NCBI GenBank assembly: GCA_973895155.1
Contig: OZ316891.1
Location: forward strand, 17,918,001-17,982,000
From: Marsupella aquatica
Lineage: Eukaryota; Marchantiophyta
Length of the DNA stretch: 64,000 nucleotides
Reading direction: 5' to 3'
The position numbers and the translations under genes are program-made. Below the pieces are notes generated by a model that saw nothing but the letters and a program-made list of their open reading frames with translations, was not told where the DNA came from and did no database searches. Below are positions 21,490 through 32,509 of the stretch, one piece after another. How positions within the stretch are numbered: position 1 is the stretch's first letter; each line of letters begins with the position of its first letter.

Positions 21490-23180
21490 TTTAGAAGGAT
21501 GCGTGATGTACCACCCCAGCTTGAGTGACAATGTTAGTCGCTAGAAATGAGAGCTTTAAAGCACATTGTTTGGAGTGGTTTCCGGAGTGACAGACTTACA
21601 ATGGATAATGAGAAGTGGATCCACCTTGCCGCAATTCTCGCAGGGTCACGATTAAAGGAGGAGGGTTGGGCCCGCCGCCACCACAATTCCTCCGGTTAGC
21701 TCCCCCATGGTGAACCCATGGGACACCCCCATCACGTATGCCAACTAGTTATAGCAACGACAATGAGATTGTGACGCATAAATTGCCAAGGTGGAGAGAT
21801 TTGAGGCACCCAAGTGATGCAACATCATGAACTCCACACAAATCACTCCAAGACTCTACAGAATTACAAATATGGGGCTTATTTGATGCATCCACACAAT
21901 TCACTCCTTTTAGCACTAGTTCATGGCAAGTGATCGCACCAATGTGTGTTGCATCACTCAAATATGGATGTAGTTTGTAGTTGCAAGAAGATGAGAGCCC
22001 GAAAGGACCTTATGTTAAGTGGTTGGGCTGGTATTTACCAATGCACTTGATTGGAAGTTCAAACACATAACTTTCCCAACTCAAAACATGGTGGTATTTC
22101 AAGTGACAGGTGCCCAAAACCCTCAAACCAGGTGTTCTGTAGTGGTTTGGGTACAATTTGTAAAAAAGAATTTATTTATCGCTGTAATTTTGGTGGCATG
22201 CATATCGTGACTGAAAATGTGTGTTGCTAATGACATCATTGGGAGAGATTTTCGACATCACAAAATAATCCTTTCAATTTTCAGTCATTTGTCAAAACTG
22301 TTTTGACACTCTAATGTTGATGGCATTTGTAGTTGCAAAATGTATTTAAAGAATGACATTATTCATAGTGATTTCTGAGAATGAAAAATGATCTACTTCA
22401 TTTCAAGTCATTTGCAAGGCCCTGCATTGACACTCTACTCTTAGTGGCATTTGGAGTCACTAAAATGTGCGAAGAGAATGACATTCTTTAGAGTGATTTT
22501 GGACCAAAAGAGGATGTGGCACTTGGTTTGTAGTTGCATCAAATAATATTTATTGGACTCTAATATTAGTGGCATTTCTAGTCAGACAATTTGTGATAAT
22601 AATGACTTTACTTAAAGAGATTTTGTACATTGACAATTAATTCACTCAATCTTAAGTTGTTTGTAAGAATTTCCTTATCACTAAAATATTTTTAAGTGAT
22701 TTTGCCAAAATTCATTTATGACTCCACTATTGGTGATATTTATAGTAACAAAAGGTGTGCTCACAAATGACATTATTTCAAGTAATTAAGATCACTAATT
22801 GGAAAAGATTCACTTGATTGGGAGTTGATTGAAAAAACACCTTTACCATTCAAATATTGGTGGTACTTGTATTTGTAGTGCTTTTGGCCAGTAGTAAAAT
22901 CTTAGTTAAAAATAGAGTTGTAAACATTGACGGTGTAATGGACGGTGGATTGTAGTGATTTGCAAATTGTGTAATATACAACTCTAATTAAAGTGATCTA
23001 AGTTTTAGTGGCAAAAAAAAGAGTTGTAATTAGTGATTAAGGTAACATAGTTCTAATTAGAGTCACAAAATGCAAATTATTACAACCCATTAAAAAAACA
23101 GTGGTTGGCACCACGTATGAGTTGTTTAGGCAAAGTAGTTGCAAGGCATGTAGTAGTAAAACACAGGTTTTCTTCTAGTG
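21490..23180 (+). mobile_element. 3' portion of a second CACTA-type element
   Basis: The segment ends TTTTCTTCTAGTG at 23180; the reverse complement, CACTAGAAGAAAACCTGTG, is a typical CACTA terminus. Diverged repeats of about 125-155 bp, each with a GACTCTA..TAGTGGCATTTGTAGT-like phrase (starting near 22302, 22427, 22554, 22709 and 22848), look like subterminal repeats. No gene is seen. The simplest reading is that the tnp2 CACTA inserted into this one, so its other half lies left of the window. Confidence 0.6.
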
Positions 23181-24880
23181 TGGGTCTTAACACCAAAAAC
23201 GTCACTATGGGTGCCAAAACCATCTCCTTGTACCTGAGGATCACAAAGGGATGTTGTGAAGGCCGGTAAACACCAATTTATGCCCTTAACACCAGACTAT
23301 CATAGCAAGACTCCGTCACACATCACCCAAGCTCAATCCCTAAGAACCAAGGTTGGAATTAGATCATGTGCTCATGATAGTTCTGGTGAGAAGGGGTCTT
23401 CATATTGGGCCCGTACACACATGGCCTAGCGCTATGGTGCGCATATGTCTATACATATGCTTACTGTCATAAGTATATTTCTATTCCGCCATTGGAATGT
23501 ACCCATAAACCAGTGACTCCTGACTGATTCCCGGCTTAGGGACTTCTAAGCCATTGCCCCACCACTCTGCCATTCCACTCTCAGCAATCAGAGCTGTGAC
23601 AGCCCTCACCCAACCCACTTCAATGCACCTGATACACCTCTCAATGGCGTTGCTAGTCCCATCATACACTCAAATTGCCTCACACACACACACATCCATG
23701 AGAGAAATGAGGCCTGAGAGGAAAACTCAGTTAGATTCAAAGATGTGCACAATAGTTCACTGAAAACACTTGATCCGAACAATAGGCCCGAAGGCTGTCT
23801 CCTCCAGATTGCGACATGCTTGCCCTGCAAGCTCAATCCTGAACCTGAGCCCGACTCACTCCAGATTGCGACGGTAGATTGGACTCGAACCAATCCTGTA
23901 CTTGGCTTGCAAACTCAATCCTGAACTCAACCTCCTTCACTGCACTTCATTCTTGGGGGCACATACAGATCTCACACCTCCATTTCAGAATGTCAAGTTA
24001 CGCATGTACAGTTGACTCGACTTCAAAGCTGGTACCAGGCCTAACGGCGATCTACCCTAGACTGCAATGAGGCCCGGCCTCATGCTTGCCCTGCAAGCTC
24101 AGCCCTGGCCATAAATCCCTTAGTGCTCTCTCCCAGACAAAGGCCGGGACTCCCCATGGATCACGTAGCCTTGCCAGACTAAACTGTAAATGCTCCTCCT
24201 GCTGCCCCTCAATCAGTATCTCAGCCTCCCTAATGTGCTCACCACAAATCACATTGAAATCCTCCCCACAATTTACAATCACCAACACATCACCTATCAC
24301 CAAGGCTCTGTATCGGGGGGAAAGAACCCAGTTGTGTTGCCTACTAGAAAGAGCCACAATCCAGCTTGCAAACCTGGCCAACTATTGCTGTGAAGCGTGG
24401 TTGATTACTCCCTGAGTAATAGCACAACCAAGCTCTCCCCAACACAAGCTTCCAAGCCCAGCCTTCCTTGCACAGAGCTCCTCCCTGCTACTCAATCCAC
24501 GTGAGATCACACAACTGAAGTTCCCCCTGGCTCTACCGGGGGGCTGCTCTATATCCTCTCATACTGAGCCCAAATGGGTGGATACTACGCTGCTGGAGCC
24601 CCATCCTAGCCCTAACAGAGCCGCCACTATCTCTAACTACTGAACCCTAACTCGCAACTTTATTTCTATCTCGAATTGGCTATGTACTTTGGATTTGACC
24701 CTCCTCCATGGTTTTTGCAAGCTTGCGCCTCCTCTCCCGATTTCTCTATTCAACCATTTGCTGCGTGGATAGCAGCGTTGGAAGCGGCTTGAGTTCCTCT
24801 TTCCAACGATGTCAATTATAGCCGATTTGGTCAAATACACAGAAAGTTATACCCCCGTAACCGAGAGGGGGTACTCACCG
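23181..24880. other. Non-coding region with one weak ORF
   Basis: No recognised gene. The phrase CTTGCCCTGCAAGCTCA recurs near 23821 and 24088, and similar wording near 23908, suggesting old duplication. Pyrimidine-rich text near 24480-24660, read on the - strand, resembles a leader with GTTAGGGTTCAG. Confidence 0.5.
24052..24381 (-). CDS. Weak 109-codon ORF, unknown
   Basis: The translation has protein-like composition (SPRYRALVIGDVLVIVN, then REAEILIEGQQEEHLQFSLARL) but no family I recognise. A stop lies just before its first codon in the same frame and no intron joins it to anything obvious. It may be a fragment of a decayed gene. Confidence 0.22.
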   Translation of the reverse strand: MARFASWIVALSSRQHNWVLSPRYRALVIGDVLVIVNCGEDFNVICGEHIREAEILIEGQQEEHLQFSLARLRDPWGVPAFVWERALRDLWPGLSLQGKHEAGPHCSLG

Positions 24881-25260
24881 CTGCGTTAACCCGAGTTACA
24901 TAGCTAATCCGAGTTTGGCTAACCTAGCTATCCTATCTAACCCGACTAGAGCTAACCCATGGTCTCGGGTTAGGCCGCTACCCGCTATCCGCTAACCTAG
25001 GCTAAGCTGAGCCCGAACCCGAGCTTAGGCTAACCAAAGTTCTGTCTAACCCGGGCTCAATCTAACCCGGGTTTGGGTTAAGCCTAAGTTGATCGAAGCC
25101 GTGTTAACCTGAGCTAAGCTGAAGCTATGCTGACCTGAGCTAAGCTGAAGCCGTGCTGACATGCGATAAGCTAAAGCCGTGCTGACCTGAGCTAAGCTGA
25201 ATCCAAGCTCACATAAGCTAAGCCGTGGGCTTAGCTTAGGGTAACCCAAAACCGAAGCTG
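24880..25260 (+). repeat. AACCCGAG/GCTAAGC low-complexity repeat with 26-bp tandem units
   Basis: Many TAACCCG and GAGCTAAGCTGA words. Four 26-bp units follow one another at 25103-25128, 25129-25154, 25155-25180 and 25181-25206 (GCTGACCTGAGCTAAGCTGA core). No coding sense. Confidence 0.8.
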
Positions 25261-25899
25261 AATCCGCTCATTCCGGCCACAAGTTAACCCGTCACACTAA
25301 TCAGACCATATCTTTCTTAATATACCTCTATTTCCCAAGTGTTTTTATATCGATTTTACTCGCCTTGACCAGATCTTTCCAATGCTCTTTACAGATCCGG
25401 ATTTGGTGAGTATTGAAAGAGATATGGTCACCGACCACCCGCAACATAGCTTTTATTTCCCTAACATTCTAAGACTAGACTATGAACCACTAACCCAAAT
25501 AACAAAATGAAGCTACACACCCAAGACATTTAGATTTCATCCTGAGCACAATCACCATACCCCACGGCTTCATATTCAGCTATGGAGACTCGCTTCCTTG
25601 AATTACCATGCCTACCTCCGTACCGGCGTCTTGAAGAGCCTCCATGCTCCATCTTGCTTGTCAAGAAGATGGTATGCTTGAAGAGCTGAATCCTCTCTTC
25701 CCCAGTTTCTCCTTTGTGGCCTTGACAGTGACTACCTCAACTGTGTCTGCCTTGGTTGTGCAGTCTTCAAGCTTAAATACCTTTATCCCTACTCTTAACG
25801 CCATGATTGCCCTTATTCTTGCCAGCTGGCTAATTGTTATGCGGTATCAATAGCTACTCCTTGCATACAACAGCCTAGTTAATTGGATTATAGAATAAG

Positions 25900-26297
25900 G
25901 ACCATGTCATCAGCGTCACACCGAACCAACAATTGAGGAAGGCTTGTACCCTGGCGGGTATGTCATCGAAGTGATGACGCTGTAATTTCACCGTGCCAAG
26001 GATCCTAAAAACCTCGTCCGGGAGTCAAAGGAGCGCTTCTCCGAAGCCGAGGTACTTGGTTCCCTTGAAGAAGAACTTGGAGATCTCTGCGTCCCGACAG
26101 TACTTGCTCTCAAATGGAAGGTTGAGGTCGTTCTTGTAATGAGAGCGCCCGTTCAACCGGATAAGCCGTTTGTAATGCCTTTTGGCTTTGTACCTTCGCG
26201 GGTTGTGTTCTGCAAGTGAGGTTGCAAGATGGTTACCAATGCACAGAAATTGGTACCAAAAGCAAATAGCCAAACTGGACATAACCGTGACAGACAT
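25900..26297 (-). pseudogene. 5' fragment of a repeat-borne gene, head-to-head with 27318-29934
   Basis: Begins MSVTVMSSLAICFW at 26297 and aligns residue by residue with the + gene: KRHYKRLIRLNGRSHY, EISKFFFKGTKYLGFGEALL, then after TGA at 26025-26027 (Trp in the + copy) LPDEVF and LQRHHFDDIPARV. Similarity stops near 25900. Its TATA box (26411-26403 on the - strand) is about 110 bp upstream, the same spacing as in the + copy. Function unknown; I do not recognise the family. Confidence 0.65.
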
Positions 26298-26402
26298 ATG
26301 GCAAAGTGTCAAGGGCTGGTTGAATCACTAAGTGCGCAAAGGGGCCGAGCTCAAAGCTTGCGCGAGGAAAGAACTGGTAAATTAGAGACGGGGAAGAGTC
26401 TG

Positions 26403-26580
26403 CCTTTTATACCCCTCTTGTGCGTTGATCAATCGGCCCTTCTCGCTCACAATAGGCCAAGCTTGTCACACTCGAGGCTTACCGATCACTCCTTCCATCC
26501 GGGTCAAAGCATGGCAGAGAGCTGCCTCTGGATCAATTATAAGGATCCGAGGCTGACAGCCATAACGCGCCCCTAATCTG
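26403..26580 (-). promoter_or_regulatory. Promoter of the - strand paralogue
   Basis: On the - strand it contains TATAAAAGG and, about 50 bp upstream, AAGCTTGGCCTAT and a CTGCCATGCTTTGACCCGGA block. These correspond in order to elements of the + promoter at 27100-27220. Confidence 0.65.
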
Positions 26581-27090
26581 GTGGTACGTCAGGTGCCATG
26601 CCGCCAGCCCGAGCATAAACTCCCATTATTACTAAAACCTATCCTAAGCATCATGACTAGCTAATTTTGTGTCGTTATGCTAATAACTACGGATTCCTAT
26701 GTCTACTCCATACGTGCTTAACATAGATTAAGCCATATTACTCATTACCAGCTGTGTTGGCGGCATCACAACATAAAGTGAGGCACATCACATTCTAGTG
26801 CAGATTTCCAAAGTGCTGACCTGCTGGCTACTGCCCTATCCCAGCGTGACATCGCCGGTACGGTGGCTAATAAATGATTCGGCCTAACCACGCTTAGCAC
26901 GCGCAGTAGAGGTATCTTAGGCCGTAATTATTAACATAACGACAGTATTTAGGTAGCCATTATGAGTAGGAAATCATTAGTCAATAAGGGGCGTTCGTGT
27001 TCAGGCTGGCGGCGGGTCGCCAGTCGCACGCCCGGGTTGTGAGCGTGTAATGGGCCCTCCCCTTTCCCCCTTGGGTCCAAATAACGAACT
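26581..27090. other. Spacer between the divergent promoters
   Basis: No gene seen. The two short overlapping ORFs on the - strand near 26949-27254 are shadows of the promoter and leader region. Confidence 0.5.
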
Positions 27091-27099
27091 TCGGGAGGC

Positions 27100-27220
27100 G
27101 GCCACTGACATGCGCTGACCCGAACTGGCGGAGTGGCCGGTACATTGCAAGCGTGAAAGGCTTGGCCTATAAGCGATGAGGAGGCGACGGGCGATCGACG
27201 AGCTCTCAAGGTATAAAAAG
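27100..27220 (+). promoter_or_regulatory. Promoter of the + strand paralogue
   Basis: TATAAAAAG at 27212-27220, GGCTTGGCCTAT at 27159-27170 and CTGACATGCGCTGACCCGAA near 27107-27126, matching the - strand promoter in order and approximate spacing. Confidence 0.7.
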
Positions 27221-27317
27221 GGGGACGATCTTTTGTAGTGCACCAGTTCTTCAATCCACGCGCCAGCTTCGACCCTAGTTCTCTCGTTTATCCTTAGTCG
27301 CCTTCCATCTCCTCTAA

Positions 27318-29934
27318 ATGACGCACACGATCCTTTCTAGTTTGGCCATACGATTCTGGAAGCAATTCTTGTCTATCAGAGGGCATTGGCCGACTCGTTG
27401 AAACACGCCAACCCACAACAATACGAGATCAAACGCAAGTACAAGAGAGCCATCCGCCTAGCAGGCCGCCATCACTATCTCCTTAACTTTGATTACCCAT
27501 CCTAGAGCAAGCTTTACCGACCCAAAGAAATATCACGCTACTTCTTCGACAGAGGCAAATATATCGGCTTCTGGGAGGCATTGCTTTGGCTCCCGAACAA
27601 GGTCTTCAATATTCCGAGCACAATCGACTTACAGCGGCACCACTTTGACCACATCCCCGCTCGGGTCCGGGACATCATCAACAGCGAGTCCAGCGCTACC
27701 CGATCTACAAGGGCGTCTACACTTGCATCAAAAAACCTCTACCGGCACCTATAGAATTTCATGGCAACTACACCATCAACCACCGGTGCCAGCTCAGCCA
27801 TGCCCGTACCCGCACCAGCCCAGGCTCAGGCTCAGGCTTAGTCTCAGGCTCAGGCTCAGCCTCAACCTCAATTTAGCCTCAACCTAGCCGATCCCCACCA
27901 CCGGTCACCCCGCCAGTACAAGTACGCTCCATCGTCAACGCTGTGGACCTCAGCGATGACAAAGACGATACCTTACCCCTGCTTAGGCGGCCTAGAGGAT
28001 CAAGCACCCAGGGATCCAGCACTACATTGCCCCTTCCCCAGGCCCGGACCCGAGTAGTGGCTCTAGCGGATAACACGGTGACCGTAGCCTCCCCGGCCCC
28101 AATACTAACGGCGGTGGCACTACCCATACCCGATCAGGAGGATGGGGAGGTGTCACCCTCCCCGAGCCATCACGGGAGTCAGTCTCGGGGAAAGAAGAGG
28201 AAGGAACCCGCAGCTGTATCCGGGCTACCCATGGCCACGGTAGCCGCGGCCAAGGTAACAATGCACCGCATGGGGGAAAACGTGCATAAGAACATCCTCG
28301 ACCCCAACCATGCGGTGTACTTGAAGACTCAGGGGTTTGAGCACCTCGCCTCTCTCCCCTAGAACACCTGCAGATACTACGGGGAGGACATGACGGAGTT
28401 TGTCAAGAATTATGACAACGTCCGTCAGCATACTTGGTTGCGGGGGAGGAATATGTCCCTCACAGAGGAGCGGCTCAGGATGATCTTTGGGCTACCCAAG
28501 GGCGATCACCGAGTCGAATCACGGGCTCCCAGGGGCAAGGGAGCCAAGTACCAATCCTCGAGTTTTCCCTCCGAGGGGTCAGTGGACAACGGGTTCATGA
28601 TGAGGACCTGCCTCATCCCCGAGATAGCTGAGTGGCTGGAGTTCCAGAGGTACGCCCTCCACATGATGGAACCCCGGGGCGAGATCTCCGCTGCCCAGGT
28701 TATCCAGGTCAAGAACTATCAACCTAGGAAGTGGGCTTCGTACTTCGCTACAAAGTTCCATGAAGAGATGGAGCGGCGAAGGAAGTCGCTATACATCAGC
28801 GGGAAGGCGTATTTCGCGAGCCACATCGAGATCATTCTCGAGTGGTACGCCCGGTTTGATTGACAAACCCATCCCCAGGTCAACGTAACTAAGTTGGTCC
28901 CGACTAAGTGGATCTTCCCGGCCTTGGAGAGACGGCCTCAACCCGAGGCTCGAAGTCTGGCGGCGACGCAGGCCTCACCCATCCAACCTCCACAGGTAGC
29001 GGTAGCCGTGGCCGAAGAAGTACCGGAAGAGGCAGTGATCGCAACCTTAGACGCGAACCAGGCCGGGCCTGGTGCAGAAGTCGGGGCGGTGGAGGCCTTG
29101 CTCGAGCCCGAGGGTCCAAAAGACCCACCAGTGGCTATTCCAGAGGACAGCCCGATGGTGGAGGAGGACACTCTAGCCCCTTCCAACACTACATCCCCAG
29201 GGCTGGATGTCACTACCCCGGCTCCCACGCGAGTTAACGTCTGCCCGTGCTCAACTCCAGACGGGCATAACCTGGACCACCCGGAACTCTTTGTACCGGG
29301 TACATTTATAAATGGGCTTTTGGGAGATTTCTCCCAACAGATAGCCCGGGATACCGGGGAGTTCATGGCTCAGAAGGTAGCCTACGTCTTCAATCAGGAG
29401 TTGGTTACCGCAATAAAGGCAGGTCGAGCTCAATCGGAGGCCCTTCAGTGGATAGAGCGGTATCGGGTTGAGTCCGTGTACCTAAAGGATGAAGTTGCGG
29501 CTCAAGAGGCTGAGCTTCTGCAACTACGACCCAAGGTTGCAACCGCCAATGAGTTGTTAGCAAATGTGCATGCCCTTACCGCCTTAGCCAAACAGGCCAA
29601 AGCCGGGAAGGAGGCCGAGATTGCACGGCTCTGGACCCAGGTTGAGAGTTTGAAGAACCAAACTGTCATCTGGCAGAAAGACCTAGAGGAGGCCGAAGAG
29701 CGGGCCCAGCGTGACACTGCGGAGATTGCCACCCTGCAAGCCAAAGTGGCACGGCTTCAAGCCGAAGCCGAGAAACAGACCCAGGTGGTGGACAAGCTGT
29801 CAAGCAACGCCCAGCAACTGGAAGAGGCATGCCAGGAGGCAGCTGAGGACACGGACGCGGCGAAGCAAGAAAACAAATCTCTGCTAGATCAAGTCCGGCT
29901 CCTCAAGGCGGACAACGACAGACTCCGTAGGTAG
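27318..29934 (+). pseudogene. Decayed repeat-borne gene with C-terminal coiled coil, unknown family
   Basis: ATG at 27318 starts MTHTILSSLAIRFWKQF; a one-base shift near 27380 leads to KRKYKRAIRLAGRHHY..EISRYFFDRGKYIGFWEALLWLPNKVF. A Gln/Pro/Ala-repeat linker follows (27761-27890), perhaps the start of a second ORF (ATG 27761). A central domain (28270-28863) contains RGRNMSLTEERLRMIFGLP and EISAAQVIQVKNYQPRKW. After TGA at 28861 the frame continues through a Pro/Glu-rich linker into a long heptad-rich coiled coil (about 29430-29934). In-frame TAG codons at 27503, 27839 and 28360 each stand where CAG fits. This could be a gag-like or other structural protein of a non-autonomous element; nothing proves that. 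Confidence 0.6.
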
Positions 29935-31850
29935 AGGGATGGCCGCTCCCACTCGGACGGCTCTGGCAAGCGCTCCAGACATTAGCGGAGGGTTAGGCTT
30001 AGAATAGACTTAGGAGTAGCTAAAACAGGCTGGTAGGACAAGTGTCGGCCAGAAGATAGCGGCGTTGACAACATTAGCCAGCCTGTGTAGAATAGGTTAG
30101 ACTAATAGGACAAGCAAGCACCAGCTTAGTAAGGATATAAGTTAGCGTAGATTTGGGCACAAGGCCAGGCCGGTCCTTGGCCCTTAGTATTTAGCGGCCC
30201 CCCAGTAGAGGCAAGGGGAGGGGGATTTTAGACTCAGAGGTTGGCCATTCGCAGTACGCACGGGAGTCCCGAACTCGATGAAGTACCGGAGTGCCAAGGG
30301 GAGGGTATACAACTAAGCTCGCGGGGCGAGTGCGGAGCCGGGCTCCGTTGTAGTGTATACTCCTCGGCCTTGGGCCCGTTTGTTCACGAGGTGTCGGGTT
30401 AACCAATCGTAAAGTGTATGATCATAAATGAATGAAATCCTTTCTCCTTAATTCCTTTGTGTAAATCAAGATTTCTGTTATGTATGAATGCATGTATGAG
30501 TCTCGTGTGCAAGTATCAACACCGGGCCGAACATGTTATGCCAACCGTGCACGGGGTGCCGGATACGGGTACGGGGTTGCGAGCCTTTTTTGAGCCCTTG
30601 TACTAATGGATCCGGATTGAAGGCGGTAACACAAAGGCTTAGATCGAAGTCCATGAGCCGGGGTCGACCCCGTGTCGACTAAGGTACGTTCCGGCGGCGG
30701 AACACAAACTATACCTAGGAGGTGTCTGTACATAACAGTAAGCGCACTTAGCGCTAGTTTACGTGAGTTAGGAGCATTTTGTGCGTCCCTCCCTGCCCGA
30801 ACCCTCATATTTACAAAGGATCTGCTTGTCTAAGCCAAAGCCCGAGTTAAGGCCTAGGCTGACAACGTGACACCCAGCCAAACTACGTGGACAACATTGA
30901 AAACCTAAATTAAAGCCTCTGTCCAAGGTTGAATTCATCATGTAGCCTTCAAATTAGTCCTAGCAGTATATCCCCATTCAAGTTTGGGTTCTCTGGTGGG
31001 ACTTCAGATGCCTATTGTTCAACACTCAAACATGAGCTGGGAGAAGTTGATGGCAGCCTACTTCTGGATTTTGGACCATGTCTTAGGAACACTGGCTTTG
31101 GCACATTTGGTTTTGGATCCACAAAGGAAATGTTCTTCACACTGATTTCATAGTCCCAAACTTTGAATTGGACCATAGCCATGGGTGTTCCTTGGGTCAA
31201 AGCATGAACGTACTAAATCTGCTCAGATTCTGAGCAACTCACAAATTCAACGGCACTGCAATCCAAGAAGGTCTCTGTTGCATCCCATAGGTTTGCACGT
31301 AGAGGTGGAACCCCTCCATGAACAGCATCAATGAAAACCAATTCAAAACAAAATCAATGCCTTCCGGGCATTGAATGTTCACAATTTTGCCCAAACTCTA
31401 AGGATCTTGCACATATCCTTCCTGTTGGCAGCTTAGCTGGACAGAACAGGTATACAATTAAAGTTTTGAGGATAAAATCAAGCAGCGACAAAGTTTGCAA
31501 CATAGACCAATGTTGGGGATTGAACAACCATCTGTCCCTTCATTCTACAGTCTTTGACTTCAGCTAACGATGTGTACACAACCATCGTAAGAAGAAACAG
31601 GAATGACACGATGATCACCTTCCAGGCTGCAAATGAAAAGCACAACATGAATTCTTGGCCTAAGCCTGGCAATGAAATAGAGAACTGAGAGATGTGTGGG
31701 CAAAGCCTAAATGCGCTTTCATGAACCTGAACAACAACTTGTCTTGACTCTGCTCCACCCTTCGTGATCCCCCTCGGGATTTGGCTCCACTCTTTGACAG
31801 CCTTGCATGGGTTACCAATGTGGGCCAGCGACTCCCCGTGACTGTCACAA
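29935..31850. other. Non-coding region after the decayed gene
   Basis: GC-rich leaderless text to about 30850, including AATGAA words near 30428 that could be a 3' processing region. From 30900 the base composition drops. Small ORFs (for example 31478-31672 on -, with a hydrophobic stretch) show no secure family. Nothing further can be supported. Confidence 0.5.
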
Positions 31851-31939
31851 CAAGCGTCTTCGTGCGGCCCAGTCGAAAGTGGAGTTGCCGTTGGGTAAGT
31901 GGCTGTCGCGATGTCCCTCGATCAAACACTCTGTCAAAG

Positions 31940-31972
31940 CAAATGGTGGATTGCATGATTGAAGACTACCAA
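31940..31972 (+). repeat. E3 left inverted repeat
   Basis: Reads CAAATGGTGGATTGCATGAT onward and matches the reverse complement of 45380-45412 with three mismatches. Confidence 0.8.
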
Positions 31973-32360
31973 AGGAGGCAAAAAGTCTCCAGTCCTTTCA
32001 CTAATCCAAAGGATTGTCAACAACCAAGATTAGCACATCTAAAGTCAAAAAGGACTTAAACAAATCAAATGCGTATAAGATGCATTCATTAGTATTTCAG
32101 CTCCCGAGGTAACCCCTTTCTTGTCGCAACTCTAATTTATGAGTGAAGGACAACCGGTTCTCTAGGAGAGTGCTGGCACTATTAGTTCTGCGTGGAGGAC
32201 TTTTCAAAAACAAGGAGTCAAAGTCCTTTGGAGAAACTCATTTTTTGTCCCGACATGTAATTTACAGTTGGACAACTAGTTCTGTGGGAGAATGTCGTCG
32301 GTGCTACTAGTTTCGCAGGGAATTTTCAAAATCTAGGAGTGAGAGTCCTTCTCACTTAGG
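31973..32360 (+). repeat. E3 left subterminal AGTCCT/AAGGAGT repeats
   Basis: Scattered AGTCCTTT, AAAGGA and AGGAGT words (for example near 31993, 32050, 32205-32225 and 32333-32352) echo the palindrome arrays elsewhere in the element. Confidence 0.55.
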
Positions 32361-32509
32361 CGCGAGCTACAATTTGTTCAGAAAGTATCAAAGCCGAGCG
32401 CAAGGGTCCATACTTAGCCTCGTGAAGCACAAGATGGATGCCTCTGTGAGAATTCATTCAAGAGCAGTCGTGCGATGATGTGAGATTCAAGATGTTCTAA
32501 TTTGTGTTG

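Noticed and set aside
28904-29366. Long ORFs on both strands over 28.9-29.4 kb
   Set aside because: GC-rich shadows of the Pro/Glu-rich linker in the + strand gene.
31012-31672. Receptor-kinase (malectin-like) pseudogene on the - strand
   Set aside because: A short hydrophobic N-terminus and one VYVANF phrase are not enough; no kinase or malectin motifs follow.
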